A stretch of 27,067 nt of DNA. It comes from CAVSZB01 sp964420395. Its GTDB lineage: Bacteria; Krumholzibacteriota; Krumholzibacteriia; LZORAL124-64-63. The stretch is from assembly GCA_964420395.1 (NCBI GenBank), contig CAYQTJ010000027.1, forward strand, positions 1-27,067, written 5' to 3'. Shown in pieces: positions 1 to 7,366 of this stretch; the stretch's first letter is position 1; each line of letters begins with the position of its first letter. The position numbers and the translations under genes are program-made. The notes beneath the pieces were generated by a model. That model was not told the DNA's origin, did no database searches, and worked only from the letters and a program-made list of their open reading frames with translations.

Positions 1-889
1 CGCGCAGGTCGTGGTTCTCGACGAAGGTGACGGCCGTCTGCGGATCGCGCCGCAGCACCGTGTCGGCGGACTCGAGGGCGCGCAGGCTGAAGCCGTACTG
101 GTCGCAGAGCGACTTCAGCGTCTCGCGCAGCGGGAAGTCGAAGGCGTCGACCGGATTCTGGTTCGAGAAGTTGGTCAGGTCGACCCAGGTGTCGATCGCG
201 CGCGCGTCCGACCAGTGCTCCGCCACGCCGTACGGCTGGAACGGCCGGCCGTCGCGCAGGTAGCGGTACTCCTGGATGGCGGTCACCGTCAGGGCGCCGT
301 ACCCCTTGACGAAGTCGTACCGGAAGCCGTCGAAGCCGACCTCCTCGATCAGCCAGCGCGCCAGCTTCAGCAGTTCGCCGAAGACGTACGGATTGCGGTG
401 CGACAGGTCGGACATGTCGCCGAAGACGTCCTCGTCCCAGCGCTCGTAGGGGTTGGGATGGAAGCACTCCCAGTCGCGGGGGAAGCGGCCGCTCGCGGGC
501 CGGAAGCGGGTCCAGCGGGACTGGCCGGTGATCGGATTCACCTCCTGCTCGTCCGCCCCGCTGTTGTGGTTGATCACCATGTCGGCCAGGAGGGTCAGGC
601 CGTGGGCGTGCGCGGCGCGGATCAGCTCGTCGAGCGCCCGGCGCATCCCGAACCAGGTGGCGATCGAGCCCTTCTGGTCGAACTCCCCGAGGTCGTAGTA
701 ATCGTACGGATCGTAGCCCATCGACGGGCCGCCGATGTTGGCGGCCTTGTGCGCCGGCGGCAACCACAGGCAGGAGAAACCGGCCTGCGCCAGCTCCGGC
801 ACCCGCTCGCGCAGGTGCTCCCACCAGCTCCCCTCGCGCCCCTCCTCGCGCGGGCAGTCCCAGTAGAACGCCTGCAGCATGACCCCCAT
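1..889 (-). CDS. alpha-amylase, glycoside hydrolase family 13 (5' part, truncated by window edge)
   Basis: The first 296 codons of a retaining alpha-amylase that would hydrolyse alpha-1,4-glucans; the gene runs off the left edge. The (beta/alpha)8 signatures are present in order: DMVINH (D103, H108; region I), GFDGFRYD with the nucleophile D192 (region II), GVAEHWS with the acid/base E224 (region III), and ENHD near residue 292 (region IV). The start is the ATG at 889, preceded by GAGGGGG about 8 nt upstream. There is no signal peptide, so the enzyme is probably cytoplasmic and acts on glycogen or imported maltodextrin. An EHWS/EYWS-type region III resembles the plant- and archaeal-like alpha-amylase subfamilies. 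The exact product specificity cannot be told because the C-terminal half is missing. Confidence 0.93.
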   Translation of the reverse strand, partial: MGVMLQAFYWDCPREEGREGSWWEHLRERVPELAQAGFSCLWLPPAHKAANIGGPSMGYDPYDYYDLGEFDQKGSIATWFGMRRALDELIRAAHAHGLTLLADMVINHNSGADEQEVNPITGQSRWTRFRPASGRFPRDWECFHPNPYERWDEDVFGDMSDLSHRNPYVFGELLKLARWLIEEVGFDGFRYDFVKGYGALTVTAIQEYRYLRDGRPFQPYGVAEHWSDARAIDTWVDLTNFSNQNPVDAFDFPLRETLKSLCDQYGFSLRALESADTVLRRDPQTAVTFVENHDLR

Positions 890-1436
890 GCGACCACCCC
901 CTCGCGAAGGCCCCGCGCCTCCCGCCGCCGCCATGAAGACAGGAGAGCGCCGGCCCGTCAAGGGCGCCGTCCGCCGGCGCGCAAAGTAATGGACAACAAC
1001 TGTCCTAATTGTGCGAAGGCCCGGGCGCGCGCCGGCCCCCCTGGGGCTCGCCACTCAGTCAAATCACACAATGACAGCGCCTTGACAAGACCGTGCTCCC
1101 TGGCATGGCGGCTGCATGGGACCATCCGTCGGCTGGCCCCCACCGGTGCTCTCGGGGGCCACCCGCAACGTCGGTGTCAGCGCTGTCTGCGGCTCCACCA
1201 AGACGGGTCTGACTTTCGAAAATCGCCTCCGGTGCGTCGGTTCGAACGGTCGGTGCGTCAGAGTGGGCCAGCGGGGCGCCGCGGATCGCGTCCTCCCGTC
1301 ACACCCGGAGCCGGCAACGCGACGGCGGGAGGGCGCATCCGTGCCGGATTGCCTGAACCCCCCCCGACGGTTAACATCGGGGCAGCCGCGCGCCGCTTCG
1401 GGCGCGCGCGGAGGCATGACCGGAACGGGGGGCATC
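890..1436. other. non-coding divergent interval between the amylase gene and asnS
   Basis: About 545 bases with no convincing gene. It must hold the promoters of the leftward amylase gene and of asnS. An AT-richer island at 981-1012 contains the inverted repeat GGACA-N5-TGTCC. A perfect TTGACA stands at 1082-1087 but has no acceptable -10 box 16-18 nt downstream. Open frames here are GC-driven and have no family-like content. Confidence 0.5.
991..1005. promoter_or_regulatory. inverted repeat, possible operator upstream of the amylase gene
   Basis: GGACA-ACAAC-TGTCC lies in an AT-rich patch about 100 bp upstream of the amylase start. Arms of 5 bp with a 5-bp spacer suit a dimeric repressor. 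There is no matching regulator gene in the window, so the assignment rests on position and base composition only. Confidence 0.3.
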
Positions 1437-2840
1437 GTGCAGCGCGACAGGATTCGCCAGGTTCTCGCGGGGGGACAGGCCGGAAGCCGTTACACCGTGT
1501 GTGGTTGGGTCCGCACGAAGCGCGAGGCCAAGGGGCCGGCCTTCGTCGTTATCAACGACGGGTCGTCCCAGGAGAACCTGCAGCTCGTGGTGGAGCCCGG
1601 CACGCCGGCGGCGGCGCTGCTGCCGCAGGTCGGCACCGGCACCGCCCTGAGCGCGACCGGCAGCCTGCGCGCGTCGCAGGGCAGGGGCCAGCAGTGGGAC
1701 TTCGTGGTGGACGGCCTGCAGGTCTTCGGCGGCGCCGACCCGGAGAGGTATCCGCTGCAGAAGAAGGGGCACTCCCTCGAGTTCCTGCGGGAGATCGGCC
1801 ACCTGCGGCCGCGCACGAACACCTTCGGCGCCGTGCTGCGGGTGCGCAACACGCTCGCCTTCGCCGTGCACGAGTTCTTCCAGGGGCGCGGCTTCGTCTG
1901 GGCCCACACCCCGATCATCACCGCGAGCGACGCGGAGGGGGCGGGCCAGCTGTTCGCCGTCACGACGCTCGACCTGACGGCGCTGCCGCGGCTCGACGGC
2001 GGGGGCATCGACTTCGACCGGGACTTCTTCGGCAAGCGGGCCTACCTCACGGTGAGCGGCCAGCTCGAGGCGGAGTTCATGGCGATGGCCCTCGGCGACG
2101 TCTACACCTTCGGGCCGACGTTCCGCGCCGAGAACTCGCAGACGTCGCGCCACCTGTCGGAGTTCTGGATGATCGAGCCGGAGATCGCCTTCGCCGACCT
2201 GGCGGACGACATGGCGCTGGCGGAGGACTTCGTCAAGCACCTCTGCCGCGCCGTCGTGGAGCGCTGCCCGGCCGAGCTGGAGTTCTTCGCGAAGCAGTAC
2301 GGCGAGACGGCGCTGCCGGCCGCGGAGATCGCGCGCCTGGCCGACGCGAAGTTCGCGCACTGCACCTACACCGAGGCCGTGGCGGAACTGGAGAAGGCGC
2401 AGCGCGCCGGACAGACGTTCGAGTACCCCGTGGCCTGGGGCCGGGACCTGCAGTCGGAGCACGAGAAGTTCCTCACCGACGCCGTCTTCCGGGGGCCGGT
2501 CATCGTCACCGACTATCCGGCCGACATCAAGGCGTTCTACATGCGCCGCAACGACGACGGCCGCACCGTGGCCGCGATGGACGTCCTGGTGCCGCGCATC
2601 GGCGAGATCATCGGGGGCAGCCAGCGCGAGGAGCGCCTCGACCTGCTCGAAGGCCGCATGCGCGAGATGAAGATCCCGTTCGAGGGGCTGGAATGGTACC
2701 TCGACCTGCGGCGCTACGGCTCCGCGCCGCACTGCGGCTTCGGCCTCGGCTTCGAGCGCGTGGTGCAGTACCTGACCGGCATGCAGAACATCCGCGACGT
2801 CATCCCGTGCCCGCGGGCGCCGCGGGAGGCGGGGTTCTAG
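1437..2840 (+). CDS. asnS: asparaginyl-tRNA synthetase
   Basis: Charges tRNA-Asn with asparagine in the cytoplasm. The protein has an N-terminal OB-fold anticodon-binding domain (about residues 17-105, starting at the CGWVRTKR stretch) followed by the class IIb catalytic core. Motif 2 is the FRAEN...SRHLSEFWM segment near residue 230, and motif 3 is GFGLGFERV near the C-terminus. It is colinear with the E. coli enzyme almost residue for residue. The GTG at 1437 gives 467 aa, the same N-terminal length as E. coli (466 aa), with GGGGGG four bases upstream. An in-frame ATG at 1416 adds seven residues, but its GGAGG is only one base away. A GC-rich hairpin separates the gene from the downstream methyltransferase. 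Confidence 0.96.
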   Translation: MQRDRIRQVLAGGQAGSRYTVCGWVRTKREAKGPAFVVINDGSSQENLQLVVEPGTPAAALLPQVGTGTALSATGSLRASQGRGQQWDFVVDGLQVFGGADPERYPLQKKGHSLEFLREIGHLRPRTNTFGAVLRVRNTLAFAVHEFFQGRGFVWAHTPIITASDAEGAGQLFAVTTLDLTALPRLDGGGIDFDRDFFGKRAYLTVSGQLEAEFMAMALGDVYTFGPTFRAENSQTSRHLSEFWMIEPEIAFADLADDMALAEDFVKHLCRAVVERCPAELEFFAKQYGETALPAAEIARLADAKFAHCTYTEAVAELEKAQRAGQTFEYPVAWGRDLQSEHEKFLTDAVFRGPVIVTDYPADIKAFYMRRNDDGRTVAAMDVLVPRIGEIIGGSQREERLDLLEGRMREMKIPFEGLEWYLDLRRYGSAPHCGFGLGFERVVQYLTGMQNIRDVIPCPRAPREAGF

Positions 2841-2850
2841 GGGCCGGGGC

Positions 2851-2884
2851 CGCCGGCGCCGGCAACAGGCGACTGGCGCCGGCG
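2851..2884 (+). terminator. GC-rich hairpin between asnS and the methyltransferase gene
   Basis: A perfect 10-bp stem, CGCCGGCGCC pairing with GGCGCCGGCG, with a 14-nt loop, begins 11 nt after the asnS stop. No T-tract follows, so it is not a classical intrinsic terminator. It could attenuate, stabilise the asnS 3' end, or be chance in very GC-rich DNA. Confidence 0.3.
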
Positions 2885-2908
2885 CCGTTCAGCCCGCATA
2901 GTGCACCC

Positions 2909-4093
2909 ATGTTCGAGTACCAGAACCACCGCCGGTACTTCGCGCAGTGCGCCCGGGGGCTGGAAGGCCTGCTGGCCGACGAGCTGCGCGAGCTGGGCGC
3001 CGCGCCGGAGAACCCGGGCCACCACGGCGTCGGCTTCCTGGCCGACGCCGCCACCGTCTACCGCGTGGCCTACTGTTCGCGCCTCGCGGCCCGCGTGCTG
3101 GCCCCGCTGATCACGTTCGACTGCCACAGCGACCGTTATCTCTACACGACCGCGCGCAAGCTCGACTGGAACGCGCTGCTCTCCCCCGCCACGACGTTCG
3201 CCGTCGACGCCACCGTGTCGCAGAGCAGGATCGACCACTCGCAGTTCGCCGCGCAGCGCCTGAAGGACGCGATCGTCGATCACTTCCGGGAGACGGCGGG
3301 CGACCGGCCGAGCGTGGACCGGCGGACCCCCCAGCTGCAGCTGAACCTGCACCTGCGCCAGGACCGCGCCGTGATCAGCATCGACCTCGGCGGCGGCGCG
3401 CTCCACCGCCGCGGCTACCGCACCGCCGGCGGCGACGCCCCCCTGCAGGAGACCCTCGCCGCCGCGATCGTCCGCCTGAGCGGCTGGGACGGCCAGGACC
3501 GCCTGCACGACCCGATGTGCGGCTCCGGCACCCTGCTCGCCGAGGCGTGGCTGGCGGCCTCGCGCATCCCCCCCGGCTGGCTCCGCGCCGAGCCGACGCC
3601 GCCGTGGGCCGTCCTGCCCGACTTCGACGCCCGGGCCTGGGACGACGTCAGGCGCGAGGCGAAGGCCCGCAGCCGCCGGCTGCCGGCCGGCCTGGTCAGC
3701 GGCGCCGACCTCGACCCCGCGGCGGTGGCGACCGCCCGCGCCAACCTCGACCGCATCCCGGGCGGCGTCTCCATCCGCCTGCGCACGGCCGACGCCCGCG
3801 CCCTCGAGCTGCCGCCCGGCGCGACGGTCCTGACCAATCCGCCCTACGGGGTGCGCCTCGGCCGGCAGCAGGAGGTCGACCTGCTCTACAAGGCCCTCGG
3901 CGACGCCCTCAAGCGCAACTGCCCCGGCACGACCGCCTGGATCCTCTGCGGCGACAACGCGTTGGTGGGCAGGCTGGGCCTGCGGCCGGCCCGCCGCATT
4001 CCGCTCTGGAACGGCGGCCTCGAGTGCCGGCTGGTGCGGCTGGACCTGTTCGCAGGGCCCCGTCCGCGCGCGTCCCTGCCCGGGACGCCCTGA
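2909..4093 (+). CDS. THUMP-domain class I RNA methyltransferase (RlmL/YpsC-type)
   Basis: A 394-aa SAM-dependent RNA methyltransferase, probably making N2-methylguanosine in 23S rRNA. An N-terminal ferredoxin-like plus THUMP region (about 5-160) presents the RNA. The Rossmann methyltransferase domain follows, with the SAM-binding motif DPMCGSGT at 201-208, an acidic loop at GADLDP (265-270), and the catalytic NPPY at 310-313 that is typical of enzymes modifying exocyclic amines. It has the length of the RlmL N-terminal half or of YpsC; the RlmK half of the E. coli fusion is absent. The ATG at 2909 begins right before the family-like N-terminus, though no clear Shine-Dalgarno is visible. It follows asnS by 68 nt and may be co-transcribed. 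It converges on the beta-barrel gene ending at 4135. Confidence 0.88.
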   Translation: MFEYQNHRRYFAQCARGLEGLLADELRELGAAPENPGHHGVGFLADAATVYRVAYCSRLAARVLAPLITFDCHSDRYLYTTARKLDWNALLSPATTFAVDATVSQSRIDHSQFAAQRLKDAIVDHFRETAGDRPSVDRRTPQLQLNLHLRQDRAVISIDLGGGALHRRGYRTAGGDAPLQETLAAAIVRLSGWDGQDRLHDPMCGSGTLLAEAWLAASRIPPGWLRAEPTPPWAVLPDFDARAWDDVRREAKARSRRLPAGLVSGADLDPAAVATARANLDRIPGGVSIRLRTADARALELPPGATVLTNPPYGVRLGRQQEVDLLYKALGDALKRNCPGTTAWILCGDNALVGRLGLRPARRIPLWNGGLECRLVRLDLFAGPRPRASLPGTP

Positions 4094-4134
4094 CGGGGCC
4101 CATCCTGACCGTCGTTCCCCGCCCCCGTCGGCGG

Positions 4135-4638
4135 CTAGTGGTAGAACGTCCAGCCGACCGTGACCTTGACGTCCGGGATGTCGTTCAGGCTGAGCTTGGT
4201 TTCGACGAAGAAGCGGTCGCCGTTGGCGAGCCCCTTCTCGATCCCGCCGAGCAGGTTGAGCCCGAGGTCGGTCTCCGAGTGGTCGTTGCCGTTGGGGCCG
4301 TCCCAGCTCTTGATGTTCGCCCCGAGCCCGCCGCCGAGATAGGGGCTCCAGACGTCCCACTTCTCGCTGAAGCGGTAGGCCGCCTCGGCGTTCAGGGTGT
4401 AGAGATTGAGGTTGTCGCCGAAGCCGAACTCGAAGTTCGGCTGGAAGCGGACGTGCCGCGCGAAGTTGCCGTAGTCGAAGTGCGCGCCGAAGTGGACCTG
4501 GTCCGGATCGAGCGACAGGCCGACCCGCGGGCCCCAGCCGCGGAAGCCGACGTCGCTGTAGGGATCGGCCAGGGCGAAGGCGGGACACAGGACCAGGGCC
4601 AGCACGGCTGCGATCAGGACCATTGGCACACGTTTCAT
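4135..4638 (-). CDS. small exported outer-membrane beta-barrel protein
   Basis: A 167-aa protein with a classical Sec signal peptide (basic n-region MKR, hydrophobic core, cleavage near AFALA at about residue 25). The mature chain is an alternating polar/aromatic pattern with Gly-Asp turns, ending in the aromatic WTFYH, as in 8-stranded barrels of the OmpA/OmpW/PagP size class. The family is not identified further. The start at 4638 is supported by AAGGAG about 7 nt upstream. It is the third gene of a minus-strand operon, 37 nt after the lipoprotein gene, so it is probably controlled by the sigma-54 promoter at 5589-5602. Confidence 0.75.
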   Translation of the reverse strand: MKRVPMVLIAAVLALVLCPAFALADPYSDVGFRGWGPRVGLSLDPDQVHFGAHFDYGNFARHVRFQPNFEFGFGDNLNLYTLNAEAAYRFSEKWDVWSPYLGGGLGANIKSWDGPNGNDHSETDLGLNLLGGIEKGLANGDRFFVETKLSLNDIPDVKVTVGWTFYH

Positions 4639-4675
4639 CTCGTTCTCCTTCTGTTGTCGTCCGTGGCTGGCGCGA

Positions 4676-5194
4676 TCATCGCTGAGCCAGCACCTGAATG
4701 CTCGTCGAGGAGGTCATCCGGACCTCCAGTTGCCAACCGGCCTCGAGCTCCACGTCCTCGCGCTGCGCGCCGGACGCCGCCTCCAGCGCGAGCGGCAGCG
4801 CGGCGATCTCGCAGGTCATGCCCTCGGAGTCGACGATCCCCTCGTACACCAGCGTCATCCGGGCGCGGCCCCGCGTCCGGCCGGAGGCCTCGACGTCGCG
4901 CAGCGCGCCGTGGTTCCGCGCGCCGGACGGCAGCGCGGTCCTGCCCTCGATGATGATCGGTTCGATCGTCGTGACGTCGAACCGGTCGCCGGTGCGGTTC
5001 GTCTCCGTGGAGAGCCGCGTTTCGAGCCTCGCGACGACGCTCGTCCCGTCCGGGATGACCATTCTCTCGTAGCGCGCCCGGTAGCGCGCCGCGGCCTCCG
5101 CGCTGCGGACGCTCTCCCGGTCCCGCGTGCAGCCCGCCGTGATCGCCACCGCGATCCCGACGAGCAGCCCGAGCCTGGCCGAAATCCGATTCAT
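4676..5194 (-). CDS. putative lipoprotein of unknown function
   Basis: A 172-aa protein starting at the ATG at 5194, which overlaps the stop of the upstream coiled-coil gene (ATGA), a sign of translational coupling. The N-terminus is a signal peptide ending in TAGC, so C22 may be lipidated. The -3 residue is Thr rather than the usual Leu, making the lipobox imperfect. Residues 45-172 are beta-rich and contain the pattern IPDGTSVVARLETRLST and a later RTALPSGA. These recall small periplasmic beta-barrel domains with two 'P-x-G' turns, such as the TrbI/VirB10 fold; that likeness is only impressionistic. It lies between a cytosolic coiled-coil protein and a beta-barrel in a probable sigma-54 operon, suggesting an envelope role. 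Confidence 0.7.
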   Translation of the reverse strand: MNRISARLGLLVGIAVAITAGCTRDRESVRSAEAAARYRARYERMVIPDGTSVVARLETRLSTETNRTGDRFDVTTIEPIIIEGRTALPSGARNHGALRDVEASGRTRGRARMTLVYEGIVDSEGMTCEIAALPLALEAASGAQREDVELEAGWQLEVRMTSSTSIQVLAQR

Positions 5195-5505
5195 GGCTGC
5201 CGACCCCCGCTTCCGCCGTCGCGCCGCCGGGCGCGGCCGCCCGGGCGCCCGAGGGCGGCTTCGAAATCCCGGCAGGCGACCGTCAGCCCCTCCCGGAGCC
5301 GCGGGCGCTTCGCGGTCCCCGCCGCCTTCAGCGCGTCGAACCTGGTCTGCGCAATCGCATGCAGGGCCTTCAGTTCGTCGACGCGCATCTGGTCGTCGAA
5401 TCCGACCTGGAGGCCGGAAAGCTGGATCCTGGCCACCAGGTCGTCGATCTCGAGCTGCCACAGCCTGAGCCGCGTCTCCATCTCCCGCTGCCCGGCCTCG
5501 TCCAT
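5191..5505 (-). CDS. small coiled-coil protein, first gene of the minus-strand envelope operon
   Basis: A 104-aa, signal-less, highly charged protein. Residues 1-65 show heptad-like spacing of Leu/Ile/Val with Arg/Glu/Asp and are predicted to form a long helix. The tail (about 85-104) is Arg/Gly-rich. It resembles the small helical stress proteins (Sll1863-like) often found near envelope-stress genes, but only in general pattern. The ATG at 5505 is chosen because GGAGG lies 6 nt upstream; an upstream in-frame extension to 5646 would run through the predicted sigma-54 promoter. Its stop overlaps the start of the lipoprotein gene by 4 bases. A sigma-54 promoter and activator-type sites lie directly upstream. 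Confidence 0.65.
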   Translation of the reverse strand: MDEAGQREMETRLRLWQLEIDDLVARIQLSGLQVGFDDQMRVDELKALHAIAQTRFDALKAAGTAKRPRLREGLTVACRDFEAALGRPGGRARRRDGGSGGRQP

Positions 5506-5588
5506 GATGTCCTCCTGCAGCTGGCCCCGCGTGGCGGCCACCCGGATCCGCGGTATTTTGTTGCTATCGATGGCGGCACGCTCCCCAA

Positions 5589-5602
5589 GCCACTCCCGTG
5601 CC
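5589..5602 (-). promoter_or_regulatory. sigma-54 promoter (-24/-12) for the coiled-coil/lipoprotein/beta-barrel operon
   Basis: Reading leftward, GGCAC-GGGAG-TGGC-TT matches the sigma-54 consensus GGCAC-N5-TTGC at 8 of 9 fixed bases, with the required 10 bases between GG and GC. The predicted transcription start is about 5577, giving a 5' leader of about 72 nt before the ATG at 5505. Activator-type repeats lie 84-104 bp upstream. Confidence 0.6.
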
Positions 5603-5654
5603 CCGCGCAACTGCTTGCCGTTGAACGATCCTGACGAAGCGGACACCCGAGGAC

Positions 5655-5691
5655 CCCATCAAAGCGATGCCGGGCCCATCAAAACGAAGGA
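5655..5691. promoter_or_regulatory. tandem activator half-sites (CCCATCA) upstream of the minus-strand sigma-54 promoter
   Basis: CCCATCAAAGCGA (5655-5667) and CCCATCAAAACGA (5675-5687) are direct repeats exactly 20 bp (two helical turns) apart. CCCATCA is the same half-site found in the perfect palindromes at 10081 and 10210. They lie about 84 and 104 bp upstream of the predicted start at 5577. They also abut the Shine-Dalgarno of the activator gene at 5698, so binding could repress that gene at the same time. Confidence 0.55.
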
Positions 5692-5697
5692 GGGGCC

Positions 5698-7365
5698 ATG
5701 CGCGTCGAGGATCTCAACATCGGGGAGCTGGTGGAGTTCGACTCCGAGGACGGCGTGGTCCGCTTCGCCGGCCAGCGCGCCCTGATCATCGACGCCACGG
5801 CGAAGGGGAACCTCCGCAAGGAGCTGATCAACCACTTCGGCGTCGGCACCGCGCGCGCCGTGCTGACCCGGTTCGGCTTCGTCCAGGGCTGGCGCATCGC
5901 GGAGGCGATGCAGGACCTCTTCCAGTGGGAGAGCGAGGACGACTGGCACCACGCCTGCGAGCGCATCCACATGCTCGGCGGCATGTACCGGCTGGGGCCG
6001 GGCACGCCCGGCTCGCTGACGAAGGAGGGGTTGACGCTCGTCGGCTCGTTCGAGGCGGACCAGCACATCGCCCACCTCGGGATCAGCGACGCCTCCGTCT
6101 GCTGGACGATCTGCGGCCTGACGAGCGGCTACCTGAGCCGGGCGATGGGCAAGGAGATCTACGTCCTCGAGGAGCGCTGCATCGGCCGGGGCGACGCCGC
6201 CTGCCACCTCCTCGCGCGGACGCTCGAGGAGTGGGGCGACGACCGGGCCGAGGAGCTCCGCTTCTACCGCGTCGAGAACCTCAAGGAGTGGCTCGAGCCG
6301 TCGCTCCACCAAATCACCGAGAACCTCAAGGAGGCCGAGCGGAAGCTCCGCGCGAGGAAGCGCGTGCTCAGCCGCGCGGCCCCCGAGGCTGAGGATCCGA
6401 TCGGAATGATCGCCCGGAGCCCCGCCATGCGGCGCGTCGTCGATCTGGCCCGGCGGATCGCCAAGGTCGACTCCACCCTCCTCATCACGGGCGAGAGCGG
6501 GACCGGCAAGGAGCTCATCGCGCACCTGGTCCACGACGCGTCCGCCCGGGCGTCCGGTCCGTTCATCGCCGTCAACTGCGGCGCGATCACCGAATCGCTC
6601 CTCGAAAGCGAGCTGTTCGGCCACGTGCGCGGCTCGTTCACCGGCGCCGGGCAGGACCGGGTCGGCCTGTTCGAGGCGGCCAACGGCGGCACGCTGCTGC
6701 TCGACGAGATCGGCGACGTCTCGCCCGGCATGCAGGTCAAGCTGCTGCGGGTTCTCCAGGAGCGCGAGATCCGCCGCGTCGGCGAGAGCCGGAGCCGGCC
6801 GGTCAACGTGCGGGTGATGGCGGCGACGAACCGTGAGCTCGCCGCGGACATCGCGGCGGACCGCTTCCGCAAGGATCTGTTCTACCGGCTCAACGTGGTG
6901 CAGCTGCACGTGCCGCCGCTGCGCGGGCGGCGGGAGGACATCCTGCCGCTGGCGCGCGTGCTGCTGGCGGAGGCCGCCGCGCGGCTGAAGCGCCCGGTCA
7001 CCGGACTCTCGCCCCGCGCCGCCGACCAGCTGTTGCGGTACGACTGGCCCGGCAACGTGCGCGAGCTGGAGAACGCCATGGAGCGCGCCATCGCGCTCGG
7101 CCGCTCCACGCTCCTGGAGCTGGACGAACTGCCCGAAGAGGTCCGGCACGCGATCCCGGCGCCGACGCTCGCCGGCCCGGTGAGGGTCCTCGACGAGATC
7201 GAGAAGGACTACATCCTGGCGGTGCTCGACCTCAACGGCGGCAACCAGACCCGCACCGCCGAGCAGCTCGGCATCGGGTCGGCCACGCTCTACAGGAAGC
7301 TCAAGAGCTACGGCGTCGTGCGGGGGGCGCGCGCCGCGGAAGACGGAAAGTCCGCGCCGCGCTGA
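5698..7365 (+). CDS. sigma-54-dependent activator, XylR/DmpR family (XylR_N-V4R-AAA+-Fis HTH)
   Basis: A 555-aa enhancer-binding protein that would remodel sigma-54 RNA polymerase by ATP hydrolysis. The XylR-type sensor spans about 5-100 and a V4R domain 110-172. C135, E158, C161 and C169 have exactly the spacing I recall for the zinc site of the phenol sensor MopR (C155, E178, C181, C189). H91 aligns with the pocket His of phenol sensors, but the pocket Trp appears missing (L114/V115), so the ligand is probably not phenol. A linker helix (190-225) leads to the AAA+ core: Walker A GESGTGKE at 265-272, sigma-54 contact loop GSFTGA at 312-317 (usually GAFTGA), Walker B LLLDEIGD at 333-340. A Fis-type HTH lies at about 500-540. 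AAGGAGGGG 3-8 nt before the ATG supports the start. It sits between three sigma-54 promoters that it probably controls. Confidence 0.93.
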   Translation: MRVEDLNIGELVEFDSEDGVVRFAGQRALIIDATAKGNLRKELINHFGVGTARAVLTRFGFVQGWRIAEAMQDLFQWESEDDWHHACERIHMLGGMYRLGPGTPGSLTKEGLTLVGSFEADQHIAHLGISDASVCWTICGLTSGYLSRAMGKEIYVLEERCIGRGDAACHLLARTLEEWGDDRAEELRFYRVENLKEWLEPSLHQITENLKEAERKLRARKRVLSRAAPEAEDPIGMIARSPAMRRVVDLARRIAKVDSTLLITGESGTGKELIAHLVHDASARASGPFIAVNCGAITESLLESELFGHVRGSFTGAGQDRVGLFEAANGGTLLLDEIGDVSPGMQVKLLRVLQEREIRRVGESRSRPVNVRVMAATNRELAADIAADRFRKDLFYRLNVVQLHVPPLRGRREDILPLARVLLAEAAARLKRPVTGLSPRAADQLLRYDWPGNVRELENAMERAIALGRSTLLELDELPEEVRHAIPAPTLAGPVRVLDEIEKDYILAVLDLNGGNQTRTAEQLGIGSATLYRKLKSYGVVRGARAAEDGKSAPR

Positions 7366-7366
7366 A

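Noticed and set aside
1082..1110. TTGACA as -35 box of an asnS promoter
   Set aside because: No hexamer resembling TATAAT at 16-18 nt spacing; kept only as a remark in the interval description.
1101..1116. Sigma-54-like TGGCAT-N5-CTGCA upstream of asnS
   Set aside because: Two mismatches, no enhancer-like site nearby, and GG-N10-GC is frequent by chance at this GC content.
1230..1260. GGTTCGAAC resembling a tRNA T-loop
   Set aside because: Flanking bases cannot form the T-stem or an acceptor stem; no tRNA fold.
1371..2732. 453-codon minus-strand frame opposite asnS
   Set aside because: Composition is His/Arg/Glu/Leu-rich with no domain; it mirrors the codon structure of asnS on the other strand.
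11..2908. Long open frame on the plus strand running through the amylase and asnS region into the methyltransferase frame
   Set aside because: The upstream part is antisense to a clear GH13 gene and out of frame with asnS; it is Arg/Ala/Pro-rich, as expected for shadow frames in GC-rich DNA. Only the part from 2909 is a real protein.
5506..5646. N-terminal extension of the coiled-coil protein to an ATG at 5646
   Set aside because: It would translate through the sigma-54 promoter and its leader; the ATG at 5505 has an excellent Shine-Dalgarno and the helical part begins there.
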